Source: an uncultured Odoribacter sp. (lineage in GTDB: Bacteria; Bacteroidota; Bacteroidia; Bacteroidales; Marinifilaceae). Taken from it: a DNA stretch of 64,000 nt. Location of the stretch: positions 109,541 through 173,540 of the forward strand of contig CAJTPD010000007.1 of assembly GCA_910578105.1 (NCBI GenBank), given 5' to 3'. Made by a program: the position numbers and the translations under genes. Positions 28,626 to 37,009 of this stretch are shown one piece after another; the first letter of the stretch is position 1; every line of letters starts with the position of its first letter. Below the pieces are notes generated by a model. It had not been told where the DNA came from, ran no database searches, and was given only the letters and a program-made list of their open reading frames with translations.

Positions 28626-28838
28626 CCCCTGAACTGCCCCGGAAAGTCAGGAACATATATCCTAACCGAAACAGCTGTCTAATTTTTCGGATAACAGGAA
28701 AGAACATCCCGTTACAGAGCAGGACATAATACAAATAAACAGGATGTCTGAAAATTCTTAGGGTGAAAAAATCTTCCGGCAACAGATTATTCGGGAAGAT
28801 ATTATATTTTTGTTTACGAATTTAGCACTCAACAAATC

Positions 28839-31800
28839 ATGAAATTCACCCATTTTCACGTCCATTCCCAATATTCCATTCTTGACGGAGCAGCAAGCAT
28901 TCCGGGGTTAATAGACAAAGCGGTAGCCGACGGAATGCCTGCATTGGCACTGACAGACCACGGCAACATGTTCGGCATAAAGCTCTTTTACGACATTTGC
29001 CGCAAAAAAGGGCTCAAACCGATATTAGGCTGCGAAGCCTACGTCGCAAGGGTCTCGCGGTTCAATAAAGAAAAGCCCGTCGACCGCTCGGGAGAACACC
29101 TTATTATATTGGCAAAGAATCTGACGGGATACAAAAATCTGGTTAAACTGACTTCGGCAGCTTTTACAGAAGGTTATTATTACCGTCCGCGTATTGACAA
29201 AGCCTTGCTGGAACAACATCACGAAGGACTGATTATCTCCTCGGCCTGTTTAGGAGGTGAAATTGACCAAAAAATCATGGCCGGTGATATAGCAGGCGCA
29301 GAAGCGGCAGCCCAATGGTATAAAAATTTATTCGGTAGCGATTATTACCTGGAAGTGATGCGTCACCCGGCACAAGATGCCAAACAACGTACAGAAATAT
29401 ACGACAATCAACAACTCTGTATCCAAGAAAAAATAAAGATAGCGCAAAAATTAGGCATCAAACTGATAGCCACCAACGACGTGCATTTTCTGAACGAAGA
29501 AGATGCCGAAGCCCACGACCTGCTCATTTGTCTGAATACACGTAAAGATATTGACGACCCCAACCGGATGCGCTATACACGGCAGGAATGGTTCAAAACT
29601 ACTCAGGAGATGATTGACCTGTTTCCCGATCTGCCGGAAGCCATCGCGAATACCCAGGAGATTACCGACAAAGTGGAAGAATATGAACTGGATTCCGACC
29701 CTTTGATGCCTGTATTCCCTATCCCCCCAGAACTCGGTACGGAAGAAGAATACCGGCAAAAATTTACTGAGGAAGATCTCTTTAATGAATTTACCCGGGA
29801 TGAAAAAGGCAATGTCGTCCTAAGCGAAGAAGAAGCCAACAAAAAAATCAGAAAATTAGGAGGATACGAACGACTTTACCGTATCAAACTGGAAGCTGAC
29901 TATCTGAAGGAATTGACCCTGAAAGGCGTAACAAAACGCTATGGTGACAATCCTTCGCCGGAACTAATGGAACGTATCATGTTTGAGTTGCACATCATGA
30001 AAACTATGGGATTCCCCGGTTACTTCCTGATCGTGCAGGATTTTATCCGGGCAGCCCGAGAAATGGGCGTGATTGTAGGCCCCGGACGGGGGTCCGCTGC
30101 CGGGAGTGCCGTTGCCTATTGTCTGGGAATCACAAATATAGACCCCGTTAAATACGACCTGCTGTTTGAACGTTTTCTGAACCCCGACCGGATATCTCTA
30201 CCGGATATTGACGTCGACTTCGATGATGACGGCCGCCAGCGCGTATTGGAATGGGTTACGGAAAAATACGGAGCAGATAAGGTGGCCCACATCGTCACCT
30301 TCGGTAGCATGGCAGCAAAAATGGCTATCAAAGACGTTGCCCGGGTATTAAAACTGGAACTTCCGGAAGCAAACCGCCTGGCCAAAATGGTCCCGGAAGC
30401 CCCGAAAATGACACTCAAAAAAGCTTACAAAGAAAATCCGGACCTGGAACAAGAAAAAAAATCCCAGAATCCGCTTATATCCAAAACAATACAATTTGCA
30501 GAAACCCTCGAAGGCTCCATCCGCCAAACGGGAGTACATGCCTGCGGTATCCTCATCAGCCGCGACCCGCTAACCGACCACATCCCCATTATGCCAACCG
30601 AAGGAGAAAGCCTGATGACCACCCAATACGACGGTCATTTCGTAGAACCGATCGGACTGATTAAAATGGACTTTCTGGGACTGCGGACACTTTCTATCAT
30701 CAAAACCTGCCTGGAAAACATCAAAAAATCCAAACATATTATTTTAAATGAAAACGAAATCCCGCTGGATGATGCAGAAACCTTCCAGCTATTCTCACGG
30801 GGAGACACAACCGGCTTGTTCCAGTTCGAATCGCCCGGAATGAAAAAACACCTGCGTGCACTGCAACCCAACCGGTTTGAAGACCTGGTTGCGATGAACG
30901 CACTTTACCGCCCGGGACCGATGGAATATATCCCCTCCTTCATCCGGCGTAAACATGGCGAAGAACCCATCGAATATGACCATCCGATGATGGAACCTTT
31001 CCTGAAAGATACTTACGGCATCACCGTATACCAGGAACAGGTAATGCTTCAGTCCCGCGCCTTGGGCAACTTCACCCGGGGAATGTCCGACACACTGCGG
31101 AAAGCAATGGGTAAAAAACAACTGGAAACGATGGCCAAATTGAAAGGGCAATTTATTGAAGGCTGTAAAAACAACCCGGATTTTGTAAAAGGTGCCAAAG
31201 AAAAAGGCAAAGAAGTAGAAACCCTGGTAGACAAAATCTGGGGCGACTGGGAAGCTTTTGCATCATATGCTTTCAATAAATCGCACTCTGTCTGTTATGC
31301 CTACATTGCCTACCAGACGGGATTCCTGAAAGCCCATTACCCCGCAGAGTTCATGGCTGCCAACTTAAGCAACAACCTTTCGGACATTACCAAGGTTACC
31401 ATTTTCATGGACGAATGCAAACGCATGGGACTGAATGTACTCGCCCCCGATGTCAATGAATCCTATAATGATTTCACCGTAAATTCGCACGGTCAGATCC
31501 GTTTCGGGATGGCAGCCATCAAAGGAGTAGGAGAAGCAGCCGTTGAAAGGATTATTGAAGAACGGGAAAAAAACGGTCCTTACAAAGATGTTTACGACTT
31601 TTTTGAACGTATCGACTACAAAGCTGTAAACAAAAAAACACTGGAAAATCTGGTAACAGCAGGCGGATTAGACAGTTTCGGCTATCACCGGGCGCAATAT
31701 ATGAAACAAACGGACCCCAATACAACCATCCTGGATATATTGGTGAACTATGGCCAAAAGAATCAGCAGGATTCCATAAATATGCAGGCCACACTATTCG

Positions 31801-32603
31801 GAGAACTGGAAGGTTTTGAAGTAGCCAAACCCAACATTCCGGATTGTGAACCCTGGCACGATTATATAAAATCGAAAAGAGAAAAAGAGCTGATCGGCAT
31901 ATACCTGACTTCGCACCCCCTCGACCCCCATAAACTGGAAATGCAATTACTATGCACACCCATAGAAGAACTGAACAACGGACTGGAAAATTTCAAAGGC
32001 AGGGAAATCACCATAGCCGGTATCATCACTGCCAGACGCGAAGGGAAAACAAAGACCGGTAAAGATTTCGGCATTCTGACCCTTGAAGATTTCAGCGGAA
32101 CCTATGAACTGGCTTTCTTCGGAAAAGACTATGCAGACTGGCACCAGTATTTTATTGACGAAACGGCCATTTATGTGAAAGGAAAAGTAGGTCCGAAATG
32201 GGGAAGGGAAGGAAACGAACTGGCCTTCACCATTCAAAAAGTAGATTTATTGGAAACCATTACCGAAAACGCCATCCAGTCCATCACTTTACAGGTCGAC
32301 ATTGAAAAACTAACTCTCGATACGATAACGGAAATTCACGAACTTTTCACCACAGATGTCAGCAGTGAAGCTTATAAAGAAGCCCGGAAAAAAGCGGCAG
32401 AACAAAAAACAAGCAAAGAAAGCAATCCGGAAAATTTTGAAGAACCTGCTTCCGGACCCGCTGAAATTCCTTTGAATTTCATGCTTTTTGACCGGCAGGG
32501 AAACAACGTCAAAATGTTCTCCAGAACCTGCAAAATCAAAAAATCCCGTGAACTGTACGAATATTTCGAAAACAACGATTCCATAAGGATGAAAATCAAT
32601 TGA
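28839..32603 (+). CDS. dnaE: DNA polymerase III alpha subunit
   Basis: A 1254-residue replicative polymerase subunit. The N-terminal PHP domain begins 'FTHFHVHSQYSILDGAASIP'. The polymerase active site includes 'GPGRGSAAGSAVAYCLGI' (about 413-430) and 'LPDIDVDFDDDGRQRVLEW' (about 454-472) with the catalytic Asp residues. 'YRPGPMEYIP', 'SYAFNKSHSVCYAYIAYQTG' and the helix-hairpin-helix region 'RFGMAAIKGVGEAAVERIIE' follow. Near the C-terminus an OB-fold has 'GREITIAGIITARREGKTKT'. The size fits the Bacteroidota DnaE type. Confidence 0.98.
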   Translation: MKFTHFHVHSQYSILDGAASIPGLIDKAVADGMPALALTDHGNMFGIKLFYDICRKKGLKPILGCEAYVARVSRFNKEKPVDRSGEHLIILAKNLTGYKNLVKLTSAAFTEGYYYRPRIDKALLEQHHEGLIISSACLGGEIDQKIMAGDIAGAEAAAQWYKNLFGSDYYLEVMRHPAQDAKQRTEIYDNQQLCIQEKIKIAQKLGIKLIATNDVHFLNEEDAEAHDLLICLNTRKDIDDPNRMRYTRQEWFKTTQEMIDLFPDLPEAIANTQEITDKVEEYELDSDPLMPVFPIPPELGTEEEYRQKFTEEDLFNEFTRDEKGNVVLSEEEANKKIRKLGGYERLYRIKLEADYLKELTLKGVTKRYGDNPSPELMERIMFELHIMKTMGFPGYFLIVQDFIRAAREMGVIVGPGRGSAAGSAVAYCLGITNIDPVKYDLLFERFLNPDRISLPDIDVDFDDDGRQRVLEWVTEKYGADKVAHIVTFGSMAAKMAIKDVARVLKLELPEANRLAKMVPEAPKMTLKKAYKENPDLEQEKKSQNPLISKTIQFAETLEGSIRQTGVHACGILISRDPLTDHIPIMPTEGESLMTTQYDGHFVEPIGLIKMDFLGLRTLSIIKTCLENIKKSKHIILNENEIPLDDAETFQLFSRGDTTGLFQFESPGMKKHLRALQPNRFEDLVAMNALYRPGPMEYIPSFIRRKHGEEPIEYDHPMMEPFLKDTYGITVYQEQVMLQSRALGNFTRGMSDTLRKAMGKKQLETMAKLKGQFIEGCKNNPDFVKGAKEKGKEVETLVDKIWGDWEAFASYAFNKSHSVCYAYIAYQTGFLKAHYPAEFMAANLSNNLSDITKVTIFMDECKRMGLNVLAPDVNESYNDFTVNSHGQIRFGMAAIKGVGEAAVERIIEEREKNGPYKDVYDFFERIDYKAVNKKTLENLVTAGGLDSFGYHRAQYMKQTDPNTTILDILVNYGQKNQQDSINMQATLFGELEGFEVAKPNIPDCEPWHDYIKSKREKELIGIYLTSHPLDPHKLEMQLLCTPIEELNNGLENFKGREITIAGIITARREGKTKTGKDFGILTLEDFSGTYELAFFGKDYADWHQYFIDETAIYVKGKVGPKWGREGNELAFTIQKVDLLETITENAIQSITLQVDIEKLTLDTITEIHELFTTDVSSEAYKEARKKAAEQKTSKESNPENFEEPASGPAEIPLNFMLFDRQGNNVKMFSRTCKIKKSRELYEYFENNDSIRMKIN

Positions 32604-32729
32604 AAAACAAAAACAAAAACAACATAGATAAATTTTAACGTACTATTATAAAACGGATGCTTCTTTTCCGACAAAAATGTTGTATTTTAGCGGAGTAAAC
32701 AGAAATACTAATTTTTAAAAGATAAAACT

Positions 32730-33047
32730 ATGGCTATTGCAGTAAATGATTCCAATTTCGAAGAGATTGTATTGAAATCAGAACAGCCTGTATTGGTTGA
32801 TTTCTGGGCAGAATGGTGCGGACCATGCAAAATGATGCTTCCGATTGTAGAAGAAATCTCCAAAGAGTTTGAAGGGAAACTTACCGTAGCAAAAGTGGAT
32901 GTAGACAGCAGTCAGGGAACGGCAGCCAAATACGGTATCCGGAACATCCCTACCATCCTGTTTTTCAAAGGAGGCTCTGTTGTTGACAAACAAGTAGGCG
33001 CAGTTCCAAAAGCTTCATTAGTCGGAAAAATCGAAAAACTTCTCTGA
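32730..33047 (+). CDS. trxA: Thioredoxin
   Basis: A 105-residue cytoplasmic disulfide reductase. The active site is 'FWAEWCGPCKMM' (Cys31-x-x-Cys34), with the cis-Pro in 'GIRNIPTILFFKGG' and the Asp in 'LVDFWAEW'. No signal peptide. Normal length and a single domain. A hairpin of unclear function (33068-33105) separates it from the next gene. Confidence 0.97.
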   Translation: MAIAVNDSNFEEIVLKSEQPVLVDFWAEWCGPCKMMLPIVEEISKEFEGKLTVAKVDVDSSQGTAAKYGIRNIPTILFFKGGSVVDKQVGAVPKASLVGKIEKLL

Positions 33048-33067
33048 TACAGATGAACGGCAAACGG

Positions 33068-33105
33068 GTAACGATGAACGAATCTGCGTTTTCATTCATC
33101 GTTAC
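33068..33105. repeat. Perfect 11-base stem-loop between trxA and DUF58 gene
   Basis: GTAACGATGAA (33068-33078) and TTCATCGTTAC (33095-33105) are perfect inverses with a 16-base loop. Flanking TGAACG and CGTTCATC repeat the same theme. There is no T run on either side, so it is not a typical intrinsic terminator. Confidence 0.6.
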
Positions 33106-33141
33106 TCGTTCATCATTTATCACTTACCGTTTTTCAGAATT

Positions 33142-34062
33142 ATGAACTCTCTGGAAGAAATAGTACAATACGGACAATTTGACAACCTTGAATTTATTGC
33201 TTCTCAAATCGTTTCCGGCTTCATTACAGGTTTACATCGCAGCCCTTATCACGGTTTTTCCGTCGAATTTGCAGAACACCGGGTATACAACACAGGCGAG
33301 TCAACCAAACATGTAGACTGGAAACTATACGCCAGAACGGAAAAATTATTTGTCAAACAATATGAAGAAGAAACAAATCTCCGCTCTTACATTGTATTAG
33401 ACACTTCTTCTTCCATGTTATTTCCTTACCAATCAGACAAAGTCTCAAAACTTCATTTTTCCGTATATTGTGCGGCAGCTCTCATCCATCTGCTCCGCAA
33501 ACAACGGGATGCTTCAGGAATATGCCTGTTTGGCGACCGGATTGAAACATTGACCGACGCTAAATTAAACAGTACTCATATTCAAATGCTATACGCCCAT
33601 TTGCAAGGACTGCTGCAAAAAGGTGCCATACCACTCAATAAACCGACTTCCACAGCCGAAGTCCTGCATCAACTGGCAGACACCATTCACAAACGCTCAC
33701 TGGTGGTCATTTTCACCGACATGTTTTCAAACGGCAATCGCGAAGATTTATTTTCCGCACTTCAGCACCTGAGATACAACAAACATGAAATCATTCTTTT
33801 CCACGTAAAAGACAAACGGATGGAAGAGAATTTCGAATTCTCAAACCGCCCCCACATTTTTGTCGACCTCGAAAGCGGCCGGGAAATCAAATTCTCCCCG
33901 AACGAAATCCGGGAAACCTATAAACAGCAAATAGCAGCCTTTTACCAAGACCTGAAACTGCGTTGCGGTCAATTCCAAATCGACTTTGTCGAAGCCGATA
34001 TTAACGAAAGTTTTCAGCATGTGTTGCTCCCTTATTTGCTTAAACGGTCAAAATTGTATTAA
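33142..34062 (+). CDS. DUF58-domain protein with von Willebrand-like metal site
   Basis: A 306-residue soluble protein without membrane segments, unlike the DUF58 protein at 14280-15620. 'YNTGESTKHVDWKLYARTE' is the DUF58 signature and 'SYIVLDTSSSMLFP' (about 90) provides an intact DxSxS metal-binding site. 'RSLVVIFTDMFSNGNREDL' is a second von Willebrand-type strand. Such genes usually lie beside a moxR gene and a Bat operon; here no moxR lies adjacent. Molecular role unknown. Confidence 0.9.
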   Translation: MNSLEEIVQYGQFDNLEFIASQIVSGFITGLHRSPYHGFSVEFAEHRVYNTGESTKHVDWKLYARTEKLFVKQYEEETNLRSYIVLDTSSSMLFPYQSDKVSKLHFSVYCAAALIHLLRKQRDASGICLFGDRIETLTDAKLNSTHIQMLYAHLQGLLQKGAIPLNKPTSTAEVLHQLADTIHKRSLVVIFTDMFSNGNREDLFSALQHLRYNKHEIILFHVKDKRMEENFEFSNRPHIFVDLESGREIKFSPNEIRETYKQQIAAFYQDLKLRCGQFQIDFVEADINESFQHVLLPYLLKRSKLY

Positions 34063-34211
34063 CCGCTCATCGGGACATCAAATCAGCTGCAGCAGAAGAT
34101 TTTCTTTTGCGCCCATTCACGCAAGTTTTGAAGCTTATTGCGTAGTATCATTAAAAAAACACCGACATTCAATAGCAAAGATATAATATCTTCTAAAACA
34201 CAGGCATCCCC

Positions 34212-35540
34212 TTAAAATGAAGAATCAAAGTGCAACATCACATCCCCACCGGAAGTAACCGTCTCCACTACACTCTCCTGTCCGGCAGGAAGCGGACAGG
34301 AAATCCGGTCCAACATCCGGACTACAGAATCGCGGACCACTGCAAAACGGGCCATATTGTCTTTACTAACCGGTTTTTTAGGCTGGGATTTAATAGTCAA
34401 AGGATTAATAGGCCTGCCGTTTTCGTACACCCGGAAATCCAAGTGAGGACCAGTAGCCAGACCGGTAGCTCCCACATAACCGATTACCTCTTTTTGTTTT
34501 ACGGAAGACCCCACTTTTATACCTTTGGCAAACCGCGACAAATGCATATAAACAGTAGTATAAACACTGTTGTGTTTCACTTTCAGATAATTCCCCCCCC
34601 CGTTGGCCTGATACCCTTTGGCAATTACCTTACCGCTCCCGATGGCATACACCGGAGTCCCCTTCGGAGCTGCATAGTCTACTCCATGATGAGCCCTGTA
34701 TTTTTTCAACACCGGATGAAAACGGCTATTGGAAAAACGGGAAGAAATCCGGAAAAAATCCAAAGGTGCTTTTAAAAACGCTCCTTCCAGACTATTCCCT
34801 CTCTCGTTATAATAAAGCATTTCCCCGTCCTGCTCAAAGGGTATGGCATAATAAGTACTGTCATTATGCCGGAAAGAAGCCCCCAGCACATTAAAATTCA
34901 AAAGACTTTTACCATCCACATACTCTTGTTCGTAAACCACCCGGAATTCATCCTGTTTCTGTACACCGAAGAAATCAATGGTCCAACCGAAAATATTAGC
35001 AAAAACCACTGCCAACTGAGGGTCCGTATTTTGTTTCTGCATAGCCACCCACAAGGAAGATTCCACTTCACCGCAAATCTCTTTTCTTTTCCACTCCACC
35101 GGATTCTGCCCCCTGCTTACCCGGTAATCTTCCCTTAAGTCAAAAACAATATAGGACTTAGCATCTTCCTCATAAACAAAAAAAGCCGTTTCCGGAATAC
35201 TGTCTTTAGTGGAAAAAACAGCATAAGCCTGACCGCTTCTGATTTTACGCACATCAAACACCTCCCGGGCCGTTTCCGTCAACCGATGCACTTCGCGGAC
35301 AGAAAGCCCGTGTTTTCCGAGAATCACAGACAAACTCTGGGCAGGTTTCACAATCCCGTAATCCACATCGTAATCATCAACAGGAATACCGTATTTATAA
35401 ACAATTTCCTTTACTTCAGCCGAATCAGTCACCTCTACTTCATCCAAAGGTTCTGCATCCCGTCCTTTAGGCATAAAAATCACTACCAATAGTACTAATC
35501 CCAAAACAGAAGAAAAAATAATTTGTCTCTTTTTTGTCAT
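34212..35540 (-). CDS. M23-family peptidase (LytM-like) with N-terminal membrane anchor
   Basis: About 442 residues from the ATG at 35540 (MTKKRQIIFSSVLGLVLL), chosen because an N-terminal membrane anchor follows immediately; a longer open frame upstream overlaps cstA. Residues about 55-110 resemble a LysM/OapA-like region ('LSVILGKHGLSVREVHRL'). The C-terminal M23 domain has 'AHHGVDYAAPKGTPVYAIGS' with the HxxxD zinc pair and 'GLATGPHLDFRVYENG'; the usual HxH is HxD here. Such enzymes cut peptidoglycan cross-links or regulate amidases. The HxD could still bind zinc but deserves checking. It is 14 bases downstream of cstA. Confidence 0.9.
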   Translation of the reverse strand: MTKKRQIIFSSVLGLVLLVVIFMPKGRDAEPLDEVEVTDSAEVKEIVYKYGIPVDDYDVDYGIVKPAQSLSVILGKHGLSVREVHRLTETAREVFDVRKIRSGQAYAVFSTKDSIPETAFFVYEEDAKSYIVFDLREDYRVSRGQNPVEWKRKEICGEVESSLWVAMQKQNTDPQLAVVFANIFGWTIDFFGVQKQDEFRVVYEQEYVDGKSLLNFNVLGASFRHNDSTYYAIPFEQDGEMLYYNERGNSLEGAFLKAPLDFFRISSRFSNSRFHPVLKKYRAHHGVDYAAPKGTPVYAIGSGKVIAKGYQANGGGNYLKVKHNSVYTTVYMHLSRFAKGIKVGSSVKQKEVIGYVGATGLATGPHLDFRVYENGRPINPLTIKSQPKKPVSKDNMARFAVVRDSVVRMLDRISCPLPAGQESVVETVTSGGDVMLHFDSSF

Positions 35541-35554
35541 ATTACTGAATTGTT

Positions 35555-36973
35555 TTATTTCCTTTTTTTTACTTTCCACGTTGCAAACCAAACAATAGCT
35601 ACAACAACACACAATAATCCGGTGCCATAAGAAATGAGCCGCGGCAAACCGAACCCTTCCGGTGCGATACACAAATAAGTCGAACAGACACACGTCATAA
35701 ACAAAGCAGGGATTAAAGTAATCCAATAATTTTTACCGGCAGAAACCAAATACACCGTAATTGCCCATAAAGTAAAAACCGAAAGCGTCTGATTGGACCA
35801 GGCAAAATACCTCCAAATCCGGTCGAACCCCGCAGCATCCTGCAAACTATACAACAAAAGACCAATAGCGGCCAAAAACATAGGAATACAAATATACAAC
35901 CGCCGACGGACGCTTTTTTGTTCCATATCCATAAAATCCGCAACAATCAGCCGGGCCGACCGGAAAGCCGTATCCCCGGACGTAACAGGAGCGGCAATAA
36001 CTCCTAAAATTGCCAGAATACCGCCTATAGTACCCAACCAATTTTTAGTAATAGCATCCACAATTACAGAAGCATTATTCTCTCCCATTCCGTTTTCCTG
36101 ATAAAAACAAGTAGCTGCTGCCGCCCAAATCAAAGCAACAATACCCTCCGTAATCATAGCACCATAAAACACCGGACGTCCGTATTTCTCACTTTTCATA
36201 CATCGTGCCATCATCGGAGATTGGGTTGCATGAAAACCCGAAACAGCACCACAGGCTATACTGACAAACATAATAGGAAACACCGGCAAATCCAATGCAT
36301 CGGGATGCAGATTTGGCATCCCCTCCCACAACTCAGGCAACACCGGATGGTGAACATACAACATAACCAGAACGCCCACTGCCATAAACAACAAAGCAAT
36401 GGCAAAAACCGGATAAATCTTGCCGATAATTTTATCGACAGGCAATAAAGTGGCCAAAATATAATAAATAAACACCACTACAATCCAAAAAGTCACATCC
36501 ATATAATCGGGAGTCAGTTTGGCCAGCAAGCCGGCAGGCCCGGCAACAAAAACAGCTCCCACAAGTATCATCAATACAACCGTAAAAACACGCATAATCT
36601 GTTTTGTCGTCATACCCAGATAACGCCCTGTAAGCTCCGGCAAACTTTCCCCTCCGTGCCGGATAGACAACATCCCGGAAAAATAATCATGAACTGCACC
36701 AGCCAGCACACTCCCCAAAACAATCCATACATAAGAAGCAGTCCCGAATTTAGCACCCATAATAGCCCCGAAAATAGGTCCCAGGCCGGCAATATTCAAA
36801 AACTGAATCATAAAAATCTTCCAGGCGGGTAATGGAATATAATCAACACCATCGGCCTTGGTCAACGCCGGGGTTGCCCGCACGGCATCCGGACCGAACA
36901 CCCGTTCCGCATAACGCCCATAAATAAAGTAACCGATAATCAGAATCAGCAAACAAATGGTAAATGAATACAT
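35555..36973 (-). CDS. cstA: Carbon starvation protein A family transporter
   Basis: A 472-residue polytopic inner-membrane protein with more than ten hydrophobic helices. Family motifs include 'DGVDYIPLPAWKIFMIQFLN', 'AGLGPIFGAIMGA', 'VLAGAVHDYFSGMLSIRHGG' and 'GFHATQSPMMARCMKSE'. CstA proteins take up peptides or pyruvate. It is shorter than the E. coli form of about 700 residues; short forms are common in Bacteroidota. The gene is followed after 14 bases by an M23 peptidase gene, so peptide uptake may be linked to wall turnover; that is inference. Confidence 0.93.
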   Translation of the reverse strand: MYSFTICLLILIIGYFIYGRYAERVFGPDAVRATPALTKADGVDYIPLPAWKIFMIQFLNIAGLGPIFGAIMGAKFGTASYVWIVLGSVLAGAVHDYFSGMLSIRHGGESLPELTGRYLGMTTKQIMRVFTVVLMILVGAVFVAGPAGLLAKLTPDYMDVTFWIVVVFIYYILATLLPVDKIIGKIYPVFAIALLFMAVGVLVMLYVHHPVLPELWEGMPNLHPDALDLPVFPIMFVSIACGAVSGFHATQSPMMARCMKSEKYGRPVFYGAMITEGIVALIWAAAATCFYQENGMGENNASVIVDAITKNWLGTIGGILAILGVIAAPVTSGDTAFRSARLIVADFMDMEQKSVRRRLYICIPMFLAAIGLLLYSLQDAAGFDRIWRYFAWSNQTLSVFTLWAITVYLVSAGKNYWITLIPALFMTCVCSTYLCIAPEGFGLPRLISYGTGLLCVVVAIVWFATWKVKKRK

Positions 36974-37009
36974 TTTCCGGCAAATATTTAATCGTTGAAT
37001 ACCTCTCTG

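Noticed and set aside
35541..35726. N-terminal extension of the M23 peptidase
   Set aside because: It overlaps the cstA end and reads as an antisense-like Cys/Phe-rich stretch; the ATG at 35540 begins a natural membrane anchor.
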